Assembly: GCF_025961835.1 (NCBI RefSeq)
Contig: NZ_JAOQOK010000001.1
Location: 3,100,001 to 3,164,000, forward strand
Direction of reading: 5' to 3'
Source of the DNA: Sphingobium sp. B2D3C
Lineage (GTDB): Bacteria > Pseudomonadota > Alphaproteobacteria > Sphingomonadales > Sphingomonadaceae
DNA: 64,000 nucleotides
The position numbers and the translations under genes were made by a program. The notes beneath the pieces were generated by a model that saw only the letters and a list, made by a program, of their open reading frames with translations, had not been told where the DNA came from and made no database searches. Positions within the stretch are counted from its first letter, which is position 1, and each line of letters opens with the position of its first letter. Below are positions 52,819 to 63,446 of this stretch, piece by piece.

Positions 52819-54645
52819 ATGGCTGACCGTTCCCCCCTCGACCGCTTCAAGGAAGTTCTCACCGGCGCCTCGCGCGCTGTCGCGCATGATGCCGAGGTTG
52901 AGCTCGGCTTCACGCCCGATGCACCGCACCTCGCCGGCAAGCAGATCAAGGTGCCCACGCCGACGCGCAATCTGCCGGCGGATCAGGTCGCGCTCGCGCG
53001 CGGCTTTGCAGACAGCTTCGCGCTCAAGCTTCGCCACCATGATGCGCGACTCCATTCCGCGCGGGCGCCGAGCGAGCCCGCTGCGCGCGCCGTCTATGAT
53101 GCCGTCGAGATGGTCCGTTATGAGGCGCTGGGGTCCAAGAACTACGCCGGCATGCGGGCCAATCTCGCCGCCGCGCTGGACATGCGCACCCATTCCGACC
53201 CGATCACGCGCGCGCAATCGGCCGATGAAGTGCCGGTGCAGGGCGCCGTTGCCTTGCTGCTGCGCGAGAAGCTGACCGGGGAAGCGCCGCCGCCCGAATC
53301 GCTCAAGGGCATCGAATTTCTGCGCGAGTGGATCGACGAGAAGGCCGCTGACGACTTTGAAGGCCTGTCTTTGTGCCTCGACGATCAGCAGGCCTTTCAG
53401 GACAAGGTGCTCTCGATGCTCCAGCATCTCGAGCTGGTGCGCGCGGAGGTTCCCCCCGAATCGCCCGATGAGGATGACGAGGACCAGGACGAGCAATCCG
53501 AGCAGCAGGATGAGGACAAGGAAGAAGACGAGGGCGAAGAGGACGATCAGTCCCGCGCCGACACGCGCGGCGAGGATAAGGGCGAGCCGGGCGAGGAGAT
53601 GTCCGAAGAGCGCGAGGAGCAGGACGGCGACTCGGACGAGGATGGCGATGGCGACGCGCAGGATGACGATGGCGCCATGCCCGTGCGCCCCAATCGCCCC
53701 TTGTCGGACCTGCCGCCGGACTTCGACTACCACGCCTATACGACGAAGTTCGACGAGGTGGTGACGGCGCTCGACCTGTGCGATGCCGATGAACTCGTGC
53801 GCCTGCGTGGTTTTCTTGACCAGCAGCTCGCCCCGTTCCAGGGCGCGGTCTCCAAGCTGGCGCACCGTCTGCAGCGGCGCCTGCAGGCCCAGCAGAACCG
53901 CAGCTGGGATTTCGACCAGGAGGAAGGCATGCTCGATGCCGCGCGACTGGCGCGCGTTGTCGTCAATCCCGCGCACTCGCTCTCCTACAAGATGGAGCGG
54001 GACACCGATTTCCGCGATACGGTGGTGACGCTACTGATCGACAATAGCGGCTCGATGCGGGGGCGCCCCATCGGCATCGCAGCGATCAGCGCGGACATCA
54101 TGGCGCGCACGCTGGAGCGCTGCGGCGTGAAGACCGAAGTGCTCGGCTTCACCACCCGCGCCTGGAAAGGCGGGCAGAGTCGCGAACAATGGCTCGCCGC
54201 CGGGCGCCCGCCCCGGCCCGGTCGTCTCAACGATCTGCGCCACATCATCTACAAGAAGGCGGATGAGCCCTGGCGCCGTGCCAAGGCCAGCCTCGGCCTG
54301 ATGATGCGCGAGGGGCTACTCAAGGAGAATATCGACGGCGAGGCGCTGCTCTGGGCGCACAATCGCCTGCTCGCCCGGACCGAGGAACGCCGCATCCTGA
54401 TGGTGATTTCCGACGGCGCGCCGGTCGACGATTCGACGCTCTCGGTGAACAACGGAACCTATCTGGAGCGGCATTTGCGGCAAGTGATCGGCTGGATCGA
54501 AGGCCGCTCACCGGTCGAGCTGATCGCCATCGGCATCGGCCACGACGTCACCCGCTATTACAAGCGCGCCGTGACGATCATGGATGCCGAGCAACTGGGC
54601 GGTGCGATGGTGGAGCAGCTCGCGGCGCTGTTCGACAAGGACTAA
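52819..54645 (+). CDS. cobT: CobT-type VWA-domain protein (annotated cobaltochelatase subunit)
   Basis: This 608-residue protein has an N-terminal helical domain, then a strongly acidic low-complexity run (about residues 213-290, mostly Asp/Glu). A C-terminal von Willebrand A domain follows with the metal site [10 protein letters not shown] (about 408) and [10 protein letters not shown]. This is the CobT layout. It normally works with CobS as a MoxR/VWA pair. Here it is separated from cobS by the PEP-CTERM gene and must have its own promoter. No cobN is visible. Confidence 0.9.
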   Translation: MADRSPLDRFKEVLTGASRAVAHDAEVELGFTPDAPHLAGKQIKVPTPTRNLPADQVALARGFADSFALKLRHHDARLHSARAPSEPAARAVYDAVEMVRYEALGSKNYAGMRANLAAALDMRTHSDPITRAQSADEVPVQGAVALLLREKLTGEAPPPESLKGIEFLREWIDEKAADDFEGLSLCLDDQQAFQDKVLSMLQHLELVRAEVPPESPDEDDEDQDEQSEQQDEDKEEDEGEEDDQSRADTRGEDKGEPGEEMSEEREEQDGDSDEDGDGDAQDDDGAMPVRPNRPLSDLPPDFDYHAYTTKFDEVVTALDLCDADELVRLRGFLDQQLAPFQGAVSKLAHRLQRRLQAQQNRSWDFDQEEGMLDAARLARVVVNPAHSLSYKMERDTDFRDTVVTLLIDNSGSMRGRPIGIAAISADIMARTLERCGVKTEVLGFTTRAWKGGQSREQWLAAGRPPRPGRLNDLRHIIYKKADEPWRRAKASLGLMMREGLLKENIDGEALLWAHNRLLARTEERRILMVISDGAPVDDSTLSVNNGTYLERHLRQVIGWIEGRSPVELIAIGIGHDVTRYYKRAVTIMDAEQLGGAMVEQLAALFDKD

Positions 54646-54965
54646 TTGGACGAGCCTTGCGTCGGGGAGCGTTTCTTCGCCTGGGGAAGCTCCGATCATG
54701 ACACCGAAGCGGTCTTCGCCGATCTTTACCGTTCGTGCTGAGTAGGCTCTGAGGAGCGCCGCAGGCGCATATCGAAGAGCCGTATCGAAGCATCGCAGCG
54801 CACGGGCCGGTCCTTCGATACGCTGCTTTGACGGGCTCAGCAGCTATTCAGGACGAACGGAGAGCTGCTCGAAGAATATCCGTGCCGACGCCGGCAATGG
54901 CGCCCATCAAGCAGCGCTGGAGGCAGGCCGGCCCAGCGTTCCCGCTCAGGCCGGCCTGTCCTTTA
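54646..54965. other. 320-base gene-free region between cobT and aspC
   Basis: This region lies between two convergent genes and holds no credible gene. It contains the diverged REP-like element at 54729-54860 and a GC stem near the aspC end: CAGGCCGGCC (54924-54933) with GGCCGGCCTG (54949-54958), loop 15 bases. The stem has no T-run, so it is only a possible 3'-end structure for aspC. Confidence 0.7.
54729..54860. repeat. Diverged REP-like imperfect inverted repeat
   Basis: The element begins CCGTTCGTGCTGAGTAGG and ends with the complement CCGTTCGTCCTGAATAGC read backwards. Inner CGTATCGAAG blocks are also inverted (54810-54819 and the mirror near 54822). It shares the terminal CCGTTCGT with the perfect palindrome at 6954-7025, so both belong to one family of intergenic repeats. 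The two arms have drifted and the middle carries a GCGCCGCAGGCGC mini-hairpin. Confidence 0.7.
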
Positions 54966-56871
<1,906 letters not shown>

Positions 56872-56875
<4 letters not shown>

Positions 56876-58059
56876 AGCACGTTCTCCTCAACGGCCAGAA
56901 ACCGTCCCTTGTCGAGGCATTCCTGCCATTCTGCCTCGGGCTGGCTGTCCGCAACGATGCCGGAGCCCAGCCCCACGATGCCCGCCCGCGCATCCTTCTC
57001 CAACACGATGGTGCGGATGGCGACATTGAACCGTGCGGTGCCGTCCGGTGCAATATGGCCGATGCTGCCCGTATAGAGTCCGCGCCCGAACCGTTCGACC
57101 TCGCGGATGATCTCCATGGCGCGCAGCTTGGGGGCGCCGGTGATCGATCCGCAGGGGAAGAGGGCGCGCAGCACGTCCGCCGGGCCAAGTTGCGGTTGCA
57201 GCCGGCCCTCGACGACGGAGATCATCTGATGGACCGTCGGATAATGCTCGACATGGAAGAGCGCCGGGACCGCGACGCTGCCCGCCTGCGTCACGCGCGA
57301 GATGTCGTTGCGCAACAGGTCAACGATCATCAGATTTTCGGCGCGCTGCTTGGGGTCGCTGGCGAGGTCGCGCGCGGCGGCGGCATCGCGGTCCGGATCG
57401 GCATCGCGCCGCGCGGTGCCTTTCATCGGCCGGGTCGTCACCATGCCATTGGCCAGCGTGAAGAAGCTCTCAGGCGAGAAAGACAGGACATGCCGTCCAT
57501 CATGGCGCAGCAAGGCGCCGTGGCCGGCGGCGGCACGGGGCCGGATGGCGCGATAGGCGGCGAGGGGATCGCCATCGATGGCGACGCGCGCGGGGAAAGT
57601 CAGGTTCGCCTGATAGATGTCACCGGCGCGGATATAGTCCAGCACCGTCCCGATGGCGCAGTCATAGTCGGCGCGCGAAATCATCGGCTGGATCGGGCCG
57701 ATCGTGACGGGCGTCTCCGGGAGCAGCGCGTCCACGGCATCCGCCGCGATGGGCTGGGGCGCGTCGAACAAGCCGAACCAGAGCAAGGGCCCGGCATCGC
57801 CCTCGCGCGGCACATAGCCGTTCAGCCGCGCCTCGAAGGCGTGGCCCGCCGCATAAGAGAGGTAGCCGGCGGCGTGCAGCCCGCTTTTGACCGCCGCCTC
57901 AACCCGCGCCAGCGCAGGCAACACATCGACCAGCCGATCGGCGCGGATGATCTCGACCGGGTCGCGGAACAGCGTCGCCCTGCCGGATCCGTCTGCCCGC
58001 GCATCATCGAGCAGCACGAAGGGTGCGTCGGACGATATGGGCAGGGCGGCGCGATTCAT
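56872..58059 (-). CDS. pabB: Aminodeoxychorismate synthase component I
   Basis: This 395-residue chorismate-using enzyme converts chorismate and ammonia to 4-amino-4-deoxychorismate. The C-terminal chorismate-binding core has SFSPESFFTL, RPMKGTARRD, IVDLLRNDISRV and FPCGSITGAPK. The N-terminus is shorter and more diverged than in anthranilate synthase. KAMKGT-type lysine is replaced by RPMKGT, the PabB form. It is coupled to pabC. Confidence 0.93.
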
Positions 58060-58160
58060 GGGGCCCTATTGGCAGCGTGATGGCATCAAGGCCAGCGTTT
58101 CAGCACCGTCAGACTCGGTGTAGAAGCTGCACAGGCGGCAGCGTTGAGGAGGCACGTCTC

Positions 58161-58862
58161 ATGCAGGCTTTGATACATCTGGCTCTGGCGATGGGGAGCT
58201 TCGTGGGCATGCACCTTCTCCTGTCCCATCCCCTTCGCGCGCCTCTGGTCGCGGGGCTGGGCGAGCGGGGCTTTCTTGGCCTCTATACCCTCACCGCCTT
58301 TGCCACGCTGGGCTGGACGATCCTCGCTTTCCGGGCCGCGCCCGCCGCGCCGCTGCTGTGGATCGCGCCCATCGGCCTGTGGCACCTTGGCGGGCTGGTG
58401 ATGGCGCTCGCCGGCGTGATGCTGGTTGGCTCGCTCATCGGCAATCCCGCGATGGTCGACCCCACCGGGCAGATGACCGCGCCCGAGCGCGCCCGGGGTG
58501 TCTATGCCGTGACGCGCCACCCGATGATGTGGAGCTTCATTCTCTGGGCGCTGGTTCACGCCACGCTCTGGCCATCCGGACGGACGCTGATCCTCACGGG
58601 CGGCATCGCCGTGCTCGCTTGTGTGGGCGCGCTGGGGCAGGACCGGAAGAAGGCTCGGCTCCTGGGTGCGCCATGGCGCCAGTGGCAGGCGCGCACGAGC
58701 TTTGTGCCATTCGTCGCGCTCCTGTCCGGGAAGGCGGAGTGGCACGCGCTGTGGCCGGGCGTCGTTCCGGTGCTCGGCGGCGTCATCCTCTGGCTCGGTG
58801 CCACCTGGGCGCATCCCTTGCTGGGCGGACCGTTCGTGCCGCCTTGGCTGTGGATTGGATGA
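58161..58862 (+). CDS. NnrU family membrane protein
   Basis: This 233-residue integral membrane protein has about six hydrophobic segments and the NnrU/isoprenylcysteine methyltransferase-like motif AVTRHPMMWSFILWALVH. NnrU was found next to nitrite/NO reduction genes in Rhodobacter, but its activity is unknown, and there are no denitrification genes here. ATG 58161 follows AGGAGG. It is divergent from pabB with about 100 bases between starts. Confidence 0.88.
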   Translation: MQALIHLALAMGSFVGMHLLLSHPLRAPLVAGLGERGFLGLYTLTAFATLGWTILAFRAAPAAPLLWIAPIGLWHLGGLVMALAGVMLVGSLIGNPAMVDPTGQMTAPERARGVYAVTRHPMMWSFILWALVHATLWPSGRTLILTGGIAVLACVGALGQDRKKARLLGAPWRQWQARTSFVPFVALLSGKAEWHALWPGVVPVLGGVILWLGATWAHPLLGGPFVPPWLWIG

Positions 58863-58995
58863 CACAGTCTCTCCCAAAATCGACGCGCCCCCCCGGTTTG
58901 GGCCGGCCGGCACCGTCAATGTCGTGGATTGTCAGCCGCTGTTCGGCGCATGGCGAATCCGTGTCATCGGCTATCGCGGGAGCGGAAGGCGTATC

Positions 58996-59166
58996 ATGTT
59001 CGGGTTTGGCAGGATCGCAGGCGCAATAATGGCTCTGTTCGCGGCGCTGGGCCTTGCGCTGTTGCTGCGTTCCGCGCCCGAGGCGGCGCGTTGGTCGCTG
59101 ATGATCTGCGTGATGGGCTTCATCGGCGCCACCATGCGTCTGCGCCGACTCGACGCCGGTTTCTGA
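58996..59166 (+). CDS. Very small two-helix membrane protein
   Basis: This 56-residue protein begins MFGFGRIAGAIMALFAALGL and has a second hydrophobic stretch LMICVMGFIGATM before a basic end RLRRLDAGF. GGAAGG lies six bases before the ATG, a good ribosome site. The hydrophobic pattern and start signal make it likely real, although it is short and no family is recognised. It follows the NnrU gene by 133 bases and converges with prs. The upstream 133 bases hold no gene. Confidence 0.6.
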   Translation: MFGFGRIAGAIMALFAALGLALLLRSAPEAARWSLMICVMGFIGATMRLRRLDAGF

Positions 59167-59198
59167 TCTGCGGCCGTGGGAACTGCCCCGGCGCCCGA

Positions 59199-60134
59199 TC
59201 AGTCGAACAGCGAGCTGACCGAGCTTTCGTCCGCGATCCGGCGGATCGCTTCACCGAGCAGCGGCGCAATCGGCAACTGACGGATCTTGGTCGAGGCCGC
59301 GACGGAGGGCGTGGCGAGAATCGAATCGGTGATGACCAGCTCGCGCAGAGCCGAGCCTTCCACCCGCGCGACTGCGCCGCCCGAGAGCACGCCATGCGTC
59401 ACATAAGCCACGACGTCGGTCGCGCCGGCATTCTTCAGCGCGGCGGCTGCGTTGCAGAGCGTGCCCGCCGAATCGACGATGTCGTCGATCAGGATGCAGA
59501 AGCGGCCCTTCACGTCGCCGATGATGTTCATCACTTCCGATTCGCCGGCGCGCTCGCGGCGCTTGTCGACGATGGCGAGCGGGGCATTGTCGAGCCGCTT
59601 GGCCAGCGCGCGAGCACGGACCACGCCGCCGACGTCCGGCGAGACGACCATCAGATTCTCATTCGGGAAACGGGCCTGAATGTCTGCGGACATCACCGGC
59701 GCGCCGAACAGATTGTCGGTCGGGATATCGAAGAAGCCCTGGATCTGTCCGGCATGGAGGTCGACCGAAAGAACGCGGTTGGCGCCGGCGGTGGTGATGA
59801 GGTTCGCCACCAGCTTGGCCGAGATCGGCGTGCGCGGGCCGGGCTTGCGGTCCTGCCGGGCATAGCCGAAATAGGGAACCACCGCCGTGATGCGCCGCGC
59901 CGAGGCGCGCTTGAGCGCATCGATCATGATCAGCAGTTCCATGAGATTGTCGTTCGCCGGATAGCTGGTCGACTGGACGACGAACACATCCTCGCCGCGC
60001 ACATTCTCGTGGATCTCGACGAAGATTTCCTCGTCCGCAAAACGCCGCACGCTCGCATCGGTGAGCGGGAGCTCCACATAATCGGCAATCGCCTGGGCGA
60101 GCGGCATGTTGCCGTTGCCAGAGATGATCTTCAT
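59199..60134 (-). CDS. prs: Ribose-phosphate pyrophosphokinase
   Basis: This 311-residue enzyme makes PRPP from ribose 5-phosphate and ATP for nucleotide, histidine and NAD synthesis. The family blocks are [39 protein letters not shown] and the PRPP loop [17 protein letters not shown]. Length is normal. It is divergent from nadE, which uses related precursors. Confidence 0.96.
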   Translation of the reverse strand: MKIISGNGNMPLAQAIADYVELPLTDASVRRFADEEIFVEIHENVRGEDVFVVQSTSYPANDNLMELLIMIDALKRASARRITAVVPYFGYARQDRKPGPRTPISAKLVANLITTAGANRVLSVDLHAGQIQGFFDIPTDNLFGAPVMSADIQARFPNENLMVVSPDVGGVVRARALAKRLDNAPLAIVDKRRERAGESEVMNIIGDVKGRFCILIDDIVDSAGTLCNAAAALKNAGATDVVAYVTHGVLSGGAVARVEGSALRELVITDSILATPSVAASTKIRQLPIAPLLGEAIRRIADESSVSSLFD

Positions 60135-60308
60135 GTCGGGGTCCCCATGGCTGCGGTTGTCGCGGCCCCTCTAGCGAGCAGGTGCGCCGCTGAAAAGGCG
60201 CTTGTGACGGTTCGGGGACAAGGGGTTGCGGTCAATGGTGCGGCAAGGCCGCATATCCGGCTCGGCGACGCCCTTGCTCCCGCCCCCGCCCGCCCATAAA
60301 GCGGCGCT

Positions 60309-61973
60309 ATGACAGCCTCTCTCCGGATCGCCATGGCCCAGCTCAACCAGAGCATGGGTGATATCACGGGTAATGCAGAGGCCATGCTGGCCTGCCGGGA
60401 CAAAGCACGCGAGCAGGGCACGGATCTGATCGTGTATCCCGAGTTGCAGCTCATCGGCTATCCGCCCGAGGATCTGGTGCTCAAGCCCGCGCTGGCCGCA
60501 CGCGCCGAGACCGCGCTGCATCGGCTTGCCGAGGCGACGGCGGATGGCGGCCCGGCGATGCTTGTCGGCACGGTCATCGCCAACAAAGGCCTGCTGTTCA
60601 ATTGCGTGGCGCTGCTCGATGGCGGCAAGGTCGTCGCGATCCGCCAGAAGCGCGAGCTGCCCAACTACGGAACCTTTGATGAGAAGCGCCTGTTCGCGCC
60701 CGGGCCACTGCCCGACCCAGTCGAGTTTCGCGGCGTGAAGCTGGGTCTGCCGATCTGCGAGGACATCTGGTTCCCCTTCGTCACCGGGCATCTGGCGGAA
60801 AAGGGCGCGGAGCTGCTCATCTCGATCAACGGCAGCCCCTATGAGGTGGCCAAGGATGATTTCCGCGTCCGCGGCGTGTGCATGGAGCGCGTCAACGAGA
60901 CAGGCTTGCCGCTCCTGTATCTCAACCGCGTCGGCGGGCAGGACGAGCTCGTGTTCGACGGTGCTTCCTTCGTGCTGAATGCGGATGGCGACATCGCCCA
61001 TATGCTGCCGGACTGGGAGGAAGCGCTGGTCATCACTCAGTGGGACCGAGGCGACGATGGCCGGTGGTTCTGCAAGCCGGGCGAGGTGCACGCGCTCGAT
61101 GCGCATCCGGCGGATATTTATCACGCGATGGTCGTGGGCCTGCGCGACTATGTGAATCGCAACCGCTTTCCCGGCGTGGTGCTGGGCCTTTCGGGCGGGA
61201 TAGACAGCGCGCTTTCCGCAGCTGTGGCGGTGGATGCGCTGGGGGCGGATCGCGTCTGGTGCGTGATGATGCCGTCGCGTTTCACCGGCCAGGAAAGCCT
61301 GGACGATGCAGCGGAATGCGCGCGGCTGCTCGGCTGCCGGCTCGATACCATCCCGATTTCACCCGCTGTCGGCGCGTTCGATGCCATGTTGGCGGAGGCG
61401 TTCACCGGGCGGACCGCGGATCTGACCGAGGAGAATATCCAGTCGCGCATTCGCGGTGTGACGCTGATGGCGCTCTCCAACAAGTTCGGCCACATGCTGC
61501 TGACCACCGGCAACAAGAGCGAAATGAGCGTGGGCTATGCCACCATTTATGGCGACATGGCCGGCGGCTATTCGGTGCTCAAGGATGCCTATAAGACAAC
61601 CGTGTTCGATCTCTCGCGCTGGCGCAACGCGGAGAAGCCGTCGCTTGGGCTAGGGCCGGATGGGCCGGTGATGCCGGAGCGGGTCATCACCAAGCCGCCC
61701 ACCGCAGAGTTGCGCGAGAACCAGAAGGATTCGGACAGCCTGCCGCCTTATGAGGTGCTGGACCCCATCCTCTACGGCCTGGTCGAACAGGAAAAGTCGG
61801 TCGATCAGCTTGCTGCCATGGGTTTCGATCGCGCAACCGTCGCCCGCATCGAGCGGCTGCTCTATGTGGCGGAGTATAAGCGTCGTCAGGCGCCGCCGGG
61901 GGTGAAGCTGGGTGGCCGCAATTTCGGCCGCGACCGACGTTATCCCATCACCAATGCTTTCCGGACCGCCTGA
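60309..61973 (+). CDS. nadE: Glutamine-dependent NAD+ synthetase
   Basis: This 554-residue two-domain enzyme has an N-terminal nitrilase-type glutaminase with Glu (LIGYPPEDLV), Lys (RELPNYGTFDE) and Cys (LPICEDIWFP). The C-terminal synthetase carries the ATP P-loop LGLSGGIDSALSAAV. It amidates nicotinate adenine dinucleotide to NAD+. Only three bases separate it from gltX, so the two are co-transcribed. Confidence 0.96.
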   Translation: MTASLRIAMAQLNQSMGDITGNAEAMLACRDKAREQGTDLIVYPELQLIGYPPEDLVLKPALAARAETALHRLAEATADGGPAMLVGTVIANKGLLFNCVALLDGGKVVAIRQKRELPNYGTFDEKRLFAPGPLPDPVEFRGVKLGLPICEDIWFPFVTGHLAEKGAELLISINGSPYEVAKDDFRVRGVCMERVNETGLPLLYLNRVGGQDELVFDGASFVLNADGDIAHMLPDWEEALVITQWDRGDDGRWFCKPGEVHALDAHPADIYHAMVVGLRDYVNRNRFPGVVLGLSGGIDSALSAAVAVDALGADRVWCVMMPSRFTGQESLDDAAECARLLGCRLDTIPISPAVGAFDAMLAEAFTGRTADLTEENIQSRIRGVTLMALSNKFGHMLLTTGNKSEMSVGYATIYGDMAGGYSVLKDAYKTTVFDLSRWRNAEKPSLGLGPDGPVMPERVITKPPTAELRENQKDSDSLPPYEVLDPILYGLVEQEKSVDQLAAMGFDRATVARIERLLYVAEYKRRQAPPGVKLGGRNFGRDRRYPITNAFRTA

Positions 61974-61976
61974 ACC

Positions 61977-63317
61977 ATGACCGTCATCACCCGTTTCGCG
62001 CCGTCGCCGACCGGCCATCTGCATGTTGGCAACATCCGCGCGGCGCTGCATAACTGGCTGTGGGCGCGCAAGATGGGCGGGCAGTGCCTGCTGCGCATCG
62101 ATGATACCGACACCGCGCGCAGCGAAGAGCGCTTTGTCGAGGGCATCCGGGCTGATCTCGCCTGGCTCGGCCTCGATATGGACGGCGAGGTGCGCCAGTC
62201 CGCGCGGTTCGATCTCTATGAGGAGAAGTTGGCGGCTCTGCGGGCCGCCGGGCGGGTCTATCCCTGCTTTGAGTCGGCGCAGGAGCTGGACTTGCGGCGC
62301 AAGATCCTGCTCGGGCGCGGTCTGCCCCCGGTCTATGACCGTGCGGCGCTGGCGCTGAGCGCGGACGAGATCGCGGCGAAGCAGGCGGCCGGCGAGCAGC
62401 CGCACTGGCGCTTCAAGCTGGATCATGATGCGCCGATCGAATGGGTCGACCTGATCCGGGGCGACCAGCACTTCGACCCCCGGTTGCTCTCCGATCCGGT
62501 GATTCGCCGGGCCGATGGAAGCTGGCTCTACATGCTGCCCTCGGTGATCGACGATATCGACATGGGCGTCACCCATGTGCTGCGCGGCGAGGATCATGTC
62601 TCCAACACGGCCACGCAGTTGCAGATGTTTGCTGCGCTGGGCGCGCCGCTGCCCCAGTTTGCCCATATGGCCCTGCTCACCGGCGCGGAAGGGAAGCTCT
62701 CCAAGCGACTCGGCGCGGTCGGCGTTGGCGATCTGCGGGAAGCGGGGGTCGAGGCGATCACCATCAGCGCGCTGCTTGCGCGGCTCGGCACCAGCGATCC
62801 GGTGGAGCCGGTGATCGACATGGCCCCGCTGGTCGAGCGCTTCGATTTCGCGCATTTCGGGCGAGCGCCCGCCCGCTTCTCGGATGAAGAGCTGTTCGGC
62901 CTCAACGCCAAGATCGTCCACATGCTGCCCTATGAGGCGGTCGCCGATCGCCTCCCGGCGCAGATCGATGCTGCCGCATGGCCAGTCGTGCAGCCCAACC
63001 TCGAAACGGTAGCCGGGGCAGCGGGTTGGGTGGCGGTGCTCAACGGTGAGATCGCGCGGCCCGATCTCGATGCCGACGACCGCGCGTTCCTCGCCCAGGC
63101 TGCCGAGGTGGCAGCGGATATCGACTTTGCCGCCGATCCCTGGCGCACGCTGACGAGCGCCCTCAAGCAGAGCAGTGGGCGCAAGGGGAAGGCGCTTTTC
63201 CTGCCGTTGCGCCTCGCCCTGACCGGCGTGGATCACGGCCCTGACATGGCCGCCCTGCTGCCGCTGATCGGGCAGGATCGCGCGCTCGCACGGCTGCGCG
63301 CTGCCGCCAGCAGCTGA
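61977..63317 (+). CDS. gltX: Glutamyl-tRNA synthetase
   Basis: This 446-residue class I aminoacyl-tRNA synthetase has the HIGH-type motif RFAPSPTGHLHVGNIRAAL near the N-terminus and KLSKRLGAVG as the KMSKS loop. Length is on the short side (450-480 is usual). Some alphaproteobacteria carry two GltX copies, one acting on tRNA-Gln; which role this copy plays cannot be told from sequence reading alone. Confidence 0.95.
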   Translation: MTVITRFAPSPTGHLHVGNIRAALHNWLWARKMGGQCLLRIDDTDTARSEERFVEGIRADLAWLGLDMDGEVRQSARFDLYEEKLAALRAAGRVYPCFESAQELDLRRKILLGRGLPPVYDRAALALSADEIAAKQAAGEQPHWRFKLDHDAPIEWVDLIRGDQHFDPRLLSDPVIRRADGSWLYMLPSVIDDIDMGVTHVLRGEDHVSNTATQLQMFAALGAPLPQFAHMALLTGAEGKLSKRLGAVGVGDLREAGVEAITISALLARLGTSDPVEPVIDMAPLVERFDFAHFGRAPARFSDEELFGLNAKIVHMLPYEAVADRLPAQIDAAAWPVVQPNLETVAGAAGWVAVLNGEIARPDLDADDRAFLAQAAEVAADIDFAADPWRTLTSALKQSSGRKGKALFLPLRLALTGVDHGPDMAALLPLIGQDRALARLRAAASS

Positions 63318-63400
63318 GCGATCGTCGGCGCCGGTAACGCCCGCCGGCGGCCGATCCATGCGCGCTCTGACACCCGATAAAAACCGCTTCGCGTAGCCTC

Positions 63401-63430
63401 TTTTTAGTGATAGTATAACATCACAAATAA
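63401..63430 (+). promoter_or_regulatory. AT-rich palindrome upstream of tonB (Zur/Fur-like operator candidate)
   Basis: GTGAT (63407-63411) and ATCAC (63420-63424) flank AGTATAAC, within AGTGATAGTATAACATCACA. The reverse complement reads TGATGTTATACTATCAC, which resembles Zur-type operators (TGTTATA-N-TATAACA) with one weak half. It stands out as AT-rich in a GC-rich neighbourhood and lies 23 bases before the ATG of tonB, so it could overlap the promoter. Confidence 0.45.
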
Positions 63431-63446
63431 AATTAGGAGAGGTGTC

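Noticed and set aside
52675..53976. Long minus-strand frame over cobT with a very hydrophobic middle
   Set aside because: It is the antisense of the Asp/Glu-rich run of CobT: GAG/GAC codons read backwards as Leu/Val codons. No ribosome site or family match; cobT explains the region.
50909..54645. Reading cobS/cobT as evidence of a cobalamin locus
   Set aside because: No cobN, no other cob gene and no cobalamin riboswitch-like leader were seen in 64 kb; the names are kept only as family labels.
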